Shown here: piece after piece, positions 1-12,145 of the stretch
How the letters are laid out: every line of letters starts with the position of its first letter
How positions within the stretch are numbered: the stretch's first letter is position 1
Origin: JBBRUG01 sp038247995
Lineage (GTDB): Bacteria > Chloroflexota > Chloroflexia > Chloroflexales > Chloroflexaceae
Direction: 5' to 3'
Assembly (NCBI GenBank): GCA_038247995.1
Contig: JBBRUG010000082.1
Location: 1-19,076 of the forward strand
Length of the DNA stretch: 19,076 bases
The notes under the pieces: generated by a model
What the model saw: only the letters and a program-made list of their open reading frames with translations
What the model was told of the DNA's origin: nothing
Database searches by the model: none
Translations under genes and position numbers: made by a program

Positions 1-1059
1 CTCCGCGCACCGTGGCAATGATCCCTGCCTCTTCGAGGCGCGTACAAACCGCCTGCGCATCAGGCATCTGAGCCACCACGATCCCCGCCCGATGCTCAGG
101 AACCGTGCTCGCCGCCAGCTCGTAACCACGCTCGGTCAGGTCGTTGATCAATGCATCCACAAGGTGGCTAATCTGCTGCGCCACCCGTTCGATACCCACT
201 TCCTGGATCAAGCTGATTGATGCGTGCAGCGCCAATGCTCCGGCAATATTCGGCGTACCGAGGTTAAACCGATCAGCAGTGGGCGGCACCGTCAGGTTAT
301 AATCGAGATAGTTCATCGCATCAACCACGCTGCCCGCGCCGACGTACGCTCCCGGCTCTAGCTCGTCCAGACGCTCTTTGCGCACATACAAAAAGCCCGC
401 GCCGGGCGCCGAGAGCAACCACTTTTGTGAACCGACAGCCAGGAAGTCGATATTATTTGCCTGCACATCCAGCGGGAACGCGCCCAGCGATTGGATCGCA
501 TCAACGGCAAAATAGATCCCGCGCTCCTTGCAGATCTGCCCAACCGTCGCCAGATCGTTGCGGAACCCAGTAGCAAACATCACTGTGCTAAGCGCAATCA
601 CCCGCGTACGGCTATCGATCCGTGCCACAAGCCGTTCGACATCCAACCCGCCCTGATGCTGCGGCACAACTTTTGTCAGCACGCCCTTGTAGGCCAGTTG
701 TTGCCAGGGGTACACATTGGCCGGGTAATCACCGTCCAGCACAAGCACATTATCGCCGCGACGCAGCGGCAGGCTCGCCGCAACCGTATTGATCCCGGTA
801 GCTGTATTCGGCATCAACACAACTTCGTCGGTCGAAGCAGCATTGATCAGCGTTCTAATGCGCTCGCGCAGATCGCCCATCGTGCCCAGCACTTTTGGAA
901 ACAGCCTGGTGAGCGGCTCGTGCATGCCCATCTCCGCATACTCGCTCAATGCTGCACTAATGCGCTTATTGAGCGGCGAGACGGCGGAATGGCTCAGGAA
1001 GGCATACTGCTCGGTGATCGGAAACTCACTGCGATAACTGGCTAGGGCGGGGGGGGCAT
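1..1059 (-). CDS. Class V aminotransferase-fold PLP enzyme (partial, start codon displaced by one base)
   Basis: This PLP-dependent enzyme belongs to the cysteine desulfurase / selenocysteine lyase / isopenicillin-N-epimerase-like group; the substrate cannot be told from sequence. My own reverse-strand reading runs unbroken from about base 1050 to the left edge, so the C-terminus is missing. The candidate PLP lysine lies in GSQKWL (about residue 213, bases 422-424). The cofactor-binding aspartate lies in FAVDAIQS, and a small-residue stretch SAPGAGF follows the lysine. The N-terminus is LSHSAVSPLN-like, as in the family. The ATG at 1059 has a good ribosome site (AAGGA, six bases upstream) but is followed by eight C on the coding strand and runs into TAG after five codons. 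One more C would join it to the conserved frame. I therefore annotate from this ATG and regard the shift as an assembly or polymerase slip, or a real lesion. It lies downstream of the hydrolase on the same strand. Confidence 0.8.
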
Positions 1060-1063
1060 AAAT

Positions 1064-1070
1064 GTTCCTT
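1064..1070 (-). promoter_or_regulatory. Ribosome binding site supporting the displaced ATG
   Basis: Read on the minus strand, AAGGAAC is followed by ATTT and then ATG. The spacing is normal. It marks the ATG at 1059 as the intended start even though the frame is broken at the C8 run. The same heptamer is the core of the nearby octamer array. Confidence 0.6.
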
Positions 1071-1180
1071 GCTGGTTGGAAATGCGGATGACTTGCGTTT
1101 GCAGAACAGAAGAACAGAAGAGTCAACACTTTACTTTTTTGTTCCCTCGCTCTCTATTCCTATATTCACATCCCCCCATG

Positions 1181-1266
1181 TTCCTTGGTTCCTTGGTTCC
1201 TTGGTTCCTTGGTTCCTTGGTTCCTTGGTTCCTCGGTTCCTTGGTTCCTCGGTTCCTTGGTTCCTC
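1181..1266. repeat. Tandem octamer array (GGTTCCTT / AAGGAACC)
   Basis: Ten full 8-bp units run from 1187 to 1266, preceded by a partial unit at 1181-1186. The units differ only at the eighth base: T in units 1-5, 7 and 9, and C in units 6, 8 and 10. The last unit overlaps the TGA of the hydrolase gene by two bases, so the array sits directly behind that stop codon and inside the spacer to the next minus-strand gene. Near-perfect units with an alternating T/C pattern at one end suggest recent expansion by slippage. The rest of the spacer (1060-1180) holds a two-copy GAACAGAA repeat at 1104-1119 and no gene I can see. Confidence 0.95.
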
Positions 1267-2098
1267 ACTGCGCCAAAAAATCGCCTAATAGCCGCTGATA
1301 CTCTTCCGGCCGCTCGATCATCGGCAAGTGGCCGCACTGCTCGATCCACTCCAACCGTGCGCCGGGGATCAGCCTGGCGGCTACCGGCGTACCGGCCGGC
1401 GGCATGATCCGATCCTGGCGGGCACCGATCAGCAACGTCGGCGTGCGCACGCCTTGCAATGCCGCTGTGATCGTCGGGTTGCCGGCGCTCCGCGCCGTTT
1501 CCAGCGCCGTACGTTTGTCCATCTTGAGAAAGTCGCTGAACGCTGCCTGCAATACCGCATCGTCGGCAGGCAATTTGTAGAAGAAGCGCCCGCCCACCGC
1601 ACGGTAAAACATGCGCCGCTCAGCCATCCAGGGCCGACGCAATGCCATCCAGAGCGCCAGCACATGATGGATCGAGTCCACTACTTTTCGTTCGGCTTCG
1701 TTCCGGAAGGTGCTGAAACAGGTCAGGACGAGCTTTTCAACCTGCTGCGGATTGCGTGTCGCAAGGTGCACCGCCAGACCGGCAGCGAAGGAGTGGCCGT
1801 TTAGCGTGAACCGATCCAGGGCTAAGGTATCGGCAAACGCCTCGACCCACGCGATCAAGCGCGGTACATCAGTCGTTTCGCCAAGCGGGGGCGAAGCGCC
1901 AAAACCCGGCATATCCGGCGCAATCAGGGTATACTGATGCGCAAGCGCTGTCATCGTAGCCGCCCAGTAGTGCGACGAACCGCCCCAACCGTGGAGCAGG
2001 AGCACCGTGGGGCCGACACCAACGCGCCGATAGGCGACCCGCTGGCCCTGAACAGTCGCCGAGGCCAGATCAACCTGAGGGAAGGCTTTAGTGGTCAT
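1265..2098 (-). CDS. Alpha/beta-fold hydrolase
   Basis: This is a 277-residue soluble alpha/beta hydrolase with no signal peptide or membrane segment. The oxyanion-hole region is HGWGGS (from residue 36). The nucleophile elbow is GHSFA with Ser103, the acid is Asp229 in ARQDRIMP, and the base is His257 in CGHLPMIERP. The triad is therefore complete and correctly spaced. The position usually occupied by glycine after the nucleophile (GxSxG) is alanine, which some family members tolerate. A cap region lies at about residues 130-205. The substrate cannot be predicted, since the family covers esterases, lactonases, C-C hydrolases and dehalogenases. Transcription is divergent from rpoB, from an extended -10 element that leaves almost no leader and no Shine-Dalgarno site. 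The stop codon is embedded in the octamer array. Confidence 0.88.
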   Translation of the reverse strand: MTTKAFPQVDLASATVQGQRVAYRRVGVGPTVLLLHGWGGSSHYWAATMTALAHQYTLIAPDMPGFGASPPLGETTDVPRLIAWVEAFADTLALDRFTLNGHSFAAGLAVHLATRNPQQVEKLVLTCFSTFRNEAERKVVDSIHHVLALWMALRRPWMAERRMFYRAVGGRFFYKLPADDAVLQAAFSDFLKMDKRTALETARSAGNPTITAALQGVRTPTLLIGARQDRIMPPAGTPVAARLIPGARLEWIEQCGHLPMIERPEEYQRLLGDFLAQ

Positions 2099-2109
2099 AG
2101 TTGCCCATA

Positions 2110-2118
2110 ATTATAACA
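2110..2118 (-). promoter_or_regulatory. Extended -10 promoter of the hydrolase gene
   Basis: The minus strand reads TGTTATAAT: a consensus TATAAT (2115 to 2110) with the TGn extension. No TTGACA-like -35 is found 17 bases upstream. A start about seven bases downstream would fall near 2103, only four to six bases before the ATG, so the transcript would be leaderless or nearly so. Confidence 0.6.
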
Positions 2119-2198
2119 CGCCCCTGCCGCACCCTACCCTTCCTCTACCTTCTTATCCGAACGAAATCCCGCCTTCTGAAGCTTGACTCCCAAAAAAA

Positions 2199-2227
2199 TT
2201 GACATTACGTTGATCTAATGGTATTAT
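2199..2227 (+). promoter_or_regulatory. Main rpoBC promoter (sigma-70 type)
   Basis: TTGACA at 2199-2204 and TATTAT at 2222-2227 are separated by exactly 17 bases. A run of seven A (2192-2198) directly abuts the -35 and may act as an UP element. Predicted transcription start is near 2234, giving a leader of about 290 nt before rpoB. Confidence 0.8.
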
Positions 2228-2251
2228 TCTCGTTCGCAGTACCATGAAATG

Positions 2252-2260
2252 TGCTAGAAT
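2252..2260 (+). promoter_or_regulatory. Possible second rpoBC promoter (extended -10)
   Basis: TGCTAGAAT fits an extended -10 (TGn plus TAGAAT) about 33 bases downstream of the first -10. There is no recognisable -35. It may be a tandem promoter or chance. Confidence 0.35.
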
Positions 2261-2335
2261 ACGTATATTGGTTGTTCCGAACGCTAACCCTATTCAGCTA
2301 AGAAGAGGCTCTCTGCCCCACACCACGTCCAGTAC

Positions 2336-2357
2336 GCGCCGTAGCGGCGCATTTTTT
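2336..2357 (+). terminator. Terminator-like hairpin inside the rpoB leader (attenuator candidate)
   Basis: A perfect 6-bp GC-only stem (2336-2341 with 2345-2350) with a TAG loop is followed by A and six T (2352-2357). This is the form of an intrinsic terminator, yet it lies about 100 nt into the predicted leader and about 170 nt before the rpoB start. Premature termination could set RNA polymerase levels. The short stem would make it leaky. Confidence 0.6.
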
Positions 2358-2393
2358 GCGAACATCTGTTGTACTTCTGCCCGCGCCAGTCCA

Positions 2394-2418
2394 GCGGTTG
2401 CCTCACTATGAGGCCCGC
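2394..2418 (+). other. Leader hairpin 2 upstream of rpoB
   Basis: GCCTCA (2400-2405) pairs with TGAGGC (2409-2414) around a CTA loop. It is extended by a 4-bp GC stem (2394-2397 with 2415-2418) across a two-base bulge. There is no T-run, so it is an RNA structure rather than a terminator. Confidence 0.5.
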
Positions 2419-2424
2419 GCTGAA

Positions 2425-2458
2425 GACCGGCGATTTCTGTTTTTCATCGCCATAGGTC
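2425..2458 (+). other. Leader hairpin 3 upstream of rpoB
   Basis: GGCGAT (2429-2434) pairs with ATCGCC (2446-2451) around an 11-base U-rich loop. It continues as GACC (2425-2428) with GGTC (2455-2458) across a three-base bulge. With the two upstream hairpins it makes most of the leader foldable. No gene is visible between 2099 and 2527. Confidence 0.5.
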
Positions 2459-2513
2459 GGTTTGCTTCATTGCAGCCTACGCCTTAGTTCTTGCTTGATG
2501 ACTGCCGACGACT

Positions 2514-2519
2514 GAGGAG
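2514..2519 (+). promoter_or_regulatory. rpoB ribosome binding site
   Basis: GAGGAG lies eight bases before the ATG at 2528 but only two bases before the in-frame GTG at 2522. This decides for the ATG. Confidence 0.75.
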
Positions 2520-2527
2520 AGGTGAGT

Positions 2528-5500
2528 ATGCCCCCGTTGCAACTGATTGAGAGCGTCGTCCTGCAGCCGCTGATCACGCCGTTTGATGATAGCCGTAATG
2601 CGCACGGTCGGCGGATCGAGCGGCGTTCGTTCGCCCGGATTACCGATGCGATCGAGGTACCGCGCCTGATCGAAACGCAGGTCAATAGCTTCGGCTGGTT
2701 CCGGCGCGAGGGGTTGCGCGAGCTCTTTGATGAGATCTCGCCAATCACCGACTTTACCGGAAAAAACCTCGAACTGCACTTCCGTGAGTATACCTTCGGT
2801 GAGCCGCGCTTTAATGAGTTTGAGTGCCGCGAGCGTGACCTGACGTATGCTGCACCACTACGGGTCAACGTCGAACTGCGCATCCTGTCTACCGGCGAGA
2901 TCAAGGAATCAGAAATCTTCCTCGGCGATTTCCCGGTGATGACCGACAATGGTACATTCATCTACAACGGCGCCGAGCGTGTCGTCGTTTCGCAGCTCAT
3001 TCGCTCGCCTGGGGTCTACTTTAAGGAAGATAAAGACCCGACGAGCGGGCGCTCGCTGCATTCGGCCAAGCTGATCCCCAACCGTGGCGCATGGCTTGAG
3101 TTCGAGAGCAATAAGCGCGATGTGCTCAGCGTAAAAGTTGACCGCAAACGTAAGATCCCGGTCACCATTCTGCTGCGTGCGATTGTGGCCTGGCAGGCCG
3201 AGGAAAATGGCGAAGGTCGCTGGGTGCCCGATAATGAGCTCGATAAGCACGGCCATAACGAGCAGATCCTCGAATTGCTGCGCCATGTCGATACCGTGCC
3301 TGAGCATCCCTACACGCAGGCAACCCTCGATAAGGATCCGGCGAAGAACAGCAAAGAGGCGCTGATGGAGCTTTACAAGCGCCTGCGCCCCGGCGATCCG
3401 CCTACCCTGGAGAATGCGCGCTCGCTGATCGAGTCGCTGCTTTTCAACCCACGCCGCTACGACCTCGCCAAGGTCGGGCGTTATAAGCTGAATAAAAACC
3501 TCTGGGAGCGCGAGGTGCGCCGCGACAGCACCAGCAACGCGCCTGAACAGAAGGTGCGCGTTCTGCTGCCCCGCGATATCATCAAGATTGTTGAGCAGCT
3601 TATTCAGCTCAATAACGGCCACGGTCGCCCCGACGATATCGACCATCTCGGTAATCGCCGCGTGCGCACCGTCGGTGAATTGATCCAGCAGCAGTTCCGC
3701 GTTGGTCTGCTGCGCCTTGAGCGCGTAGTCAAGGAGCGCATGTCGCTTCAGGACCCCGACGGCGCGACGCCCAACGGCCTGGTGAATATTCGCCCTGTCG
3801 TCGCCGCCATGCGCGAGTTCTTCGGCGGTTCGCAGCTCAGCCAGTTCATGGATCAGACCAATCCGCTCGCTGAACTCACCAACAAGCGCCGCCTTTCGGC
3901 CCTCGGCCCCGGCGGTCTTTCCCGCGATCGCGCCGGCTTCGAAGTGCGCGACGTGCATCACAGTCACTATGGCCGCATCTGCCCCGTCGAGACGCCGGAA
4001 GGCCCCAACATCGGCCTGATCGGCACGATGAGCACGTTCTCGCGGGTCAATGAGATGGGCTTCCTGGAGACGCCGTACCGCAAGGTGTATAACAGCGTCG
4101 ATAACGCGCCGGTCTGGTTGGAGAAGGGCTTGCTGCTGCGCGATGCGCGCGACTTGCGCACCGGTGATTTGATCGCCGCTAAGGGCAGCAAGGTTGATGC
4201 CGCCATCGCGAAGCGGATTACGATCGGCTTGCTGCGTGGCCAGTTTCTCCGCGAAGATATCACGAATCCCGACACCGGTGCCACCATCGCTGAAGCCGGC
4301 ACCGAGATCAATCGTATGCTCGCTGAGCTCATCGTCGATCTGCCGTTGAAGAATATCAAAATCCGCCCCGTCGTCTCGCAAGAGGTAGATTATCTCAGCG
4401 CCGATGAGGAAGATCGCTTCATCGTTGTGCAGGCTAACGCCGAGATTGATGAGCACAATCGCTTTACCAGCAGCACAGTCGCCTGCCGCTTCGGTGAGGA
4501 CTTTGTCACCGAGCGGATCGACCGCGTGGACTATATGGACGTGTCGCCCAAGCAGGTGGTCAGCGTTTCAACGGCGCTCATCCCCTTCCTGGAGCACGAC
4601 GACGCCAACCGCGCGCTGATGGGTTCGAACATGCAACGTCAGGCGGTACCGCTGCTGCGCCCCGATGCGCCGATTGTCGGCACGGGTATGGAGTATCGCG
4701 CCGCCCGCGACTCGGGCCAGGTCGTTGTCGCCAAGGCCGACGGCATCGTCTCCAGCGCCACCGGCGATAAGATCATCGTTGAGGAGGCCGATGGCTTCCA
4801 GCAGGAATATCGCCTGCGCAAGTTTATGCGCAGTAACCAGGATACCTGCATTAATCAGCGCCCCGCTGTGATCCGCGGCGATCGGATCAAGGCCGGCCAG
4901 GTGATCGCCGATAGCTCCAGCACCGATAATGGCGAGCTCGCGCTCGGTCAGAATGTCCTTGTAGCTTATATGCCCTGGGAGGGTGGTAACTTCGAGGACG
5001 CCATTCTGGTCAGTGAGCGGCTCGTGCGTGAAGACATCTTCACCTCCATCCATATCGAGAAGTATGAAGTCGAGGCCCGTGATACAAAGCTTGGCCCCGA
5101 GGAGATCACCCGCGATATTCCTAATGTCGGCCAGGATAGCCTGCGTAACCTCGACGAGCGCGGCATTATCTATGTCGGCGCTGAGGTGCAACCCAACGAT
5201 ATCCTCGTCGGGAAGATTACGCCTAAGGGCGAAACGGATCTGACGGCTGAGGAGCGCTTGCTGCGCGCGATCTTCGGTGAGAAGGCCCGCGAAGTGAAGG
5301 ATAGCTCGCTGCGGGTGCCCAACGGTGTGCGCGGTAAGGTGATCGACGTCAAGGTCTTCTCGCGCAGCGAGGGCGCTGAACTGCCCGTCGGCGTGAACCA
5401 GACCGTGCGCGTGCTGCTCTGCCAGAAGCGCAAGATCAGCGCCGGCGATAAGATGGCCGGTCGCCACGGTAATAAGGGTGTGGTGTCGCGCGTGCTGCCG

Positions 5501-6217
5501 ACGGAGGATATGCCGTTCCTCCCCGATGGTCGCCCGGTAGACATCATTCTCAACCCGATCGGTGTGCCGTCACGTATGAACATCGGTCAGATCCTGGAGA
5601 CACACCTCGGCTGGGCCGCCGCCCGCCTGGGCTTCAAGGTTGCCACACCAGTGTTCGACGGCGCCAGCGAAGGACAAATCAAGGAGCATCTGATCCGGGC
5701 TGGCCTGCCGCACGATGGCAAGGTGACCCTCTACGACGGTCGCACCGGACAGGCGTTCGATCACCCGGTTACAGTGGGCTACGCCTATATGCTTAAGCTC
5801 GCCCACCTCGTGGAAGACAAGATCCACGCCCGCAGTACCGGCCCCTACAGCCTGGTTACTCAGCAGCCGCTTGGTGGTAAGGCCCAGTTTGGCGGTCAGC
5901 GCTTCGGGGAGATGGAGGTCTGGGCGCTTGAAGCGTATGGCGCCGCCTACATTCTGCAAGAAATGCTGACGGTTAAGTCGGACGATGTGGTCGGCCGGGT
6001 GAAGACCTACGAGGCGATCGTGAAGGGCGAGCCGATCCAGGAAGCCGGTGTGCCTGAGAGCTTCAAGGTGTTGATCAAGGAGCTTCAGTCGCTTGGCCTG
6101 AGCGTTGAGGTGCTTAGCGAGGACGAGCGCCCCGTTGAGCTCTCCGACGATGTCGATAGCGATATCGCCGCCCTCGACGGCATCAACCTCAGCGGCATGG
6201 AACGCGGCGAGTTCTAA
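2528..6217 (+). CDS. rpoB: DNA-directed RNA polymerase subunit beta
   Basis: This is the beta subunit of RNA polymerase (about 1229 residues) and forms the catalytic centre with RpoC. Clear landmarks are the rifampicin-pocket region SQLSQFMDQ...SALGPGG (about residues 435-462), RICPVETPEGPNIGL, PWEGGNFEDA (near residue 816), GDKMAGRHGNKG (near 974) and the C-terminal GKAQFGGQRFGEMEVWALEA clamp segment. Relative to E. coli, about 95-100 extra residues (about 521-618) sit between ETPYRKV and the YLSADEE segment, including a DITNPDTGATIAEAG stretch. In the rifampicin pocket, Asn452 occupies the place of E. coli His526 and Ala the place of Ser522, while the equivalents of Asp516, Arg529 and Ser531 are kept. 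The start at 2528 is chosen from the ribosome site. It is co-transcribed with rpoC. Ribosomal genes rplJ/rplL, the usual upstream neighbours, are absent. Confidence 0.98.
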   Translation: MPPLQLIESVVLQPLITPFDDSRNAHGRRIERRSFARITDAIEVPRLIETQVNSFGWFRREGLRELFDEISPITDFTGKNLELHFREYTFGEPRFNEFECRERDLTYAAPLRVNVELRILSTGEIKESEIFLGDFPVMTDNGTFIYNGAERVVVSQLIRSPGVYFKEDKDPTSGRSLHSAKLIPNRGAWLEFESNKRDVLSVKVDRKRKIPVTILLRAIVAWQAEENGEGRWVPDNELDKHGHNEQILELLRHVDTVPEHPYTQATLDKDPAKNSKEALMELYKRLRPGDPPTLENARSLIESLLFNPRRYDLAKVGRYKLNKNLWEREVRRDSTSNAPEQKVRVLLPRDIIKIVEQLIQLNNGHGRPDDIDHLGNRRVRTVGELIQQQFRVGLLRLERVVKERMSLQDPDGATPNGLVNIRPVVAAMREFFGGSQLSQFMDQTNPLAELTNKRRLSALGPGGLSRDRAGFEVRDVHHSHYGRICPVETPEGPNIGLIGTMSTFSRVNEMGFLETPYRKVYNSVDNAPVWLEKGLLLRDARDLRTGDLIAAKGSKVDAAIAKRITIGLLRGQFLREDITNPDTGATIAEAGTEINRMLAELIVDLPLKNIKIRPVVSQEVDYLSADEEDRFIVVQANAEIDEHNRFTSSTVACRFGEDFVTERIDRVDYMDVSPKQVVSVSTALIPFLEHDDANRALMGSNMQRQAVPLLRPDAPIVGTGMEYRAARDSGQVVVAKADGIVSSATGDKIIVEEADGFQQEYRLRKFMRSNQDTCINQRPAVIRGDRIKAGQVIADSSSTDNGELALGQNVLVAYMPWEGGNFEDAILVSERLVREDIFTSIHIEKYEVEARDTKLGPEEITRDIPNVGQDSLRNLDERGIIYVGAEVQPNDILVGKITPKGETDLTAEERLLRAIFGEKAREVKDSSLRVPNGVRGKVIDVKVFSRSEGAELPVGVNQTVRVLLCQKRKISAGDKMAGRHGNKGVVSRVLPTEDMPFLPDGRPVDIILNPIGVPSRMNIGQILETHLGWAAARLGFKVATPVFDGASEGQIKEHLIRAGLPHDGKVTLYDGRTGQAFDHPVTVGYAYMLKLAHLVEDKIHARSTGPYSLVTQQPLGGKAQFGGQRFGEMEVWALEAYGAAYILQEMLTVKSDDVVGRVKTYEAIVKGEPIQEAGVPESFKVLIKELQSLGLSVEVLSEDERPVELSDDVDSDIAALDGINLSGMERGEF

Positions 6218-6230
6218 ATTGACTCCCTCT

Positions 6231-6272
6231 GGGAGGGTTCAAGGGAGGGCGAGCCCTCCCTTAGACCCTCCC
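6231..6272 (+). other. Long hairpin between rpoB and rpoC
   Basis: An outer 8-bp stem (6231-6238 with 6265-6272) encloses a two-by-two internal loop and an inner 10-bp inverted repeat (6241-6250 with 6253-6262) closed by a tiny loop. An alternative short stem (CTCCC 6223-6227 with GGGAG 6231-6235) would compete with the outer arm. No T-run follows, so it does not look like a terminator. RNase processing or differential stability of the rpoB and rpoC parts of the mRNA is plausible. The rpoC ribosome site GAGGAG (6286-6291) follows 13 bases later. Confidence 0.75.
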
Positions 6273-6300
6273 TGTATATAAACACGAGGAGTGAGCCTCA

Positions 6301-10917
<4,617 letters not shown>

Positions 10918-10948
10918 GCAAGCAGAACAAAACGTCATGGTCGCTTGG

Positions 10949-10977
10949 GTAAAGACGCTCCACTGGGGCGTCTTTAC
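10949..10977 (+). terminator. Terminator hairpin after rpoC
   Basis: A 13-bp stem (10949-10961 with 10965-10977, one G-T pair) with an ACT loop lies 31 bases after the rpoC stop. The right arm ends in TTTAC rather than a long T-run, so termination may be partial. The left arm begins GTAAAG, so it is a weak candidate for the other strand too. Confidence 0.65.
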
Positions 10978-11004
10978 ACGTCTATCCGAGCTTAATCCGG
11001 CTCA

Positions 11005-11013
11005 TGCTATACT
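11005..11013 (+). promoter_or_regulatory. Extended -10 promoter upstream of hisC
   Basis: TGCTATACT matches the extended -10 pattern (TGn plus TATACT). No clear -35 is present. The start would be near 11020, giving a leader of about 35 nt to hisC. It sits just after the rpoC terminator hairpin, consistent with an independent his transcript. Confidence 0.6.
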
Positions 11014-11054
11014 GAAGGCGTTTTGCAGCCAGTTCACGCATAATCGAGAAGACT

Positions 11055-12140
11055 ATGTTTAGGGCCACTGATCTGATCCGCCCCGAGATCGCCGAACTTG
11101 CTCCATACACACCAATCTTACCGCTTGATGTGCTTGCCGAACAGTTAGGCCTGCCGATCGAGCGTTTGGTCAAACTCGACGCCAACGAGAACCCCTACGG
11201 TCCATCACCGCGCGCCCTCGCCGCAGTCCGTAATGAGCCATACTACGCGATCTACCCCGATCCGAACCATACGCGGCTGCGCACAGCGCTCAGTAGCTCC
11301 ACCGGGCAACCCGTACAACGAATTGTATGTGGGGCCGGTGCCGATGAGCTGATTGATTTGATTTTGCGGCTGTGCATTACGCCGGGGGATGCGGTCATCG
11401 ATTGCCCGCCGACCTTCGGGATGTATAGCTTCGACACGGGCGTGTGCGGCGGACGCGTGTTGACGGTACCGCGGCGAGAAGACTTTAGCCTCGATCTGAC
11501 AGGTATCGAGGCAGCGGCGGCCCAAGGCGCAAAAGTCCTCTTTCTCACCTCGCCGAATAACCCCACCGGGAACCTCACCCCGTCGGCCGAGATCGAGCGC
11601 CTATTGCAATTGCCGCTGCTCGTGGTCGTTGACGAAGCGTACATCGAGTTCACTCCCGACGCGAGTGTCAGCAACTGGGTTGGTCGTTATGACAACCTCG
11701 CCGTGCTCCGCACCTTCAGCAAATGGGCCGGATTGGCCGGGTTGCGCGTCGGTTATGGGCTATTGCCGGAATGGCTCGCCGAGCAGATCTGGAAAATCAA
11801 ACAGCCTTACAATGTCAATCTGGCCGCGATGAACGCAGCGCTGGCGTCGCTGGAAGATGGAGATTACCTGCGCAGCAACCTGGAACTGATCCGCGCCGAG
11901 CGCGACCGACTGTTGCCCTTGCTGGCCGCGATCCCGTTCCTCCAGCCCCATCCGAGTGCCGCGAACTTCATCCTCTGTAAGGTGTTGGAAGGCGACGCTA
12001 AAGCGCTGAAAGCCGCCCTCGCCCAACAGGGCGTGCTGGTGCGCCACTACAGCACCGCCTTGCTGAGCGATTATATTCGGTTCAGCATCGGAACGCCGGA
12101 GCAGAGTGGGTTGGTATTAGCGGCGCTGAACAACGTGTAG
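11055..12140 (+). CDS. hisC: Histidinol-phosphate aminotransferase
   Basis: This PLP enzyme (361 residues, fold type I) transfers an amino group from glutamate to imidazole-acetol phosphate in histidine synthesis. Sequence evidence is the N-terminal LDANENPYGPSP, SPNNPTGNL, VVVDEAYIEF and the PLP-lysine segment RTFSKWAGLAGLRVGYG with Lys223. The substrate phosphate/carboxylate-binding arginine is likely Arg342 in YIRFSIGT. Length is typical for the family. The ATG at 11055 is preceded by a modest purine-rich ribosome site (GAGAAG). The assignment to HisC rather than another class II aminotransferase is supported by the downstream hisN-like and hisB genes. It is the first gene of the cluster. 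A 29-bp repeat follows its stop codon by five bases. Confidence 0.93.
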   Translation: MFRATDLIRPEIAELAPYTPILPLDVLAEQLGLPIERLVKLDANENPYGPSPRALAAVRNEPYYAIYPDPNHTRLRTALSSSTGQPVQRIVCGAGADELIDLILRLCITPGDAVIDCPPTFGMYSFDTGVCGGRVLTVPRREDFSLDLTGIEAAAAQGAKVLFLTSPNNPTGNLTPSAEIERLLQLPLLVVVDEAYIEFTPDASVSNWVGRYDNLAVLRTFSKWAGLAGLRVGYGLLPEWLAEQIWKIKQPYNVNLAAMNAALASLEDGDYLRSNLELIRAERDRLLPLLAAIPFLQPHPSAANFILCKVLEGDAKALKAALAQQGVLVRHYSTALLSDYIRFSIGTPEQSGLVLAALNNV

Positions 12141-12145
12141 CAATG

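Noticed and set aside
1098..1130. TTGACT on the minus strand upstream of the aminotransferase as a promoter
   Set aside because: The hexamer 17 bases downstream is TGCAAA, a poor -10, so I do not call it.
1181..1266. Octamer array considered as CRISPR
   Set aside because: The units are contiguous 8-mers without spacers and no cas gene is present.
1131..1349. Short minus-strand frame encoding RNQGTKEP repeats
   Set aside because: It is only the translated octamer array joined to an out-of-frame end of the hydrolase gene.
2522..2524. GTG start for rpoB
   Set aside because: The GAGGAG ribosome site would be only two bases away; the ATG at 2528 has proper spacing.
2909..4456. 515-residue open frame antisense to rpoB
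   Set aside because: It lies wholly opposite a highly conserved gene, shows no family motifs and is explained by the codon bias of the sense strand.
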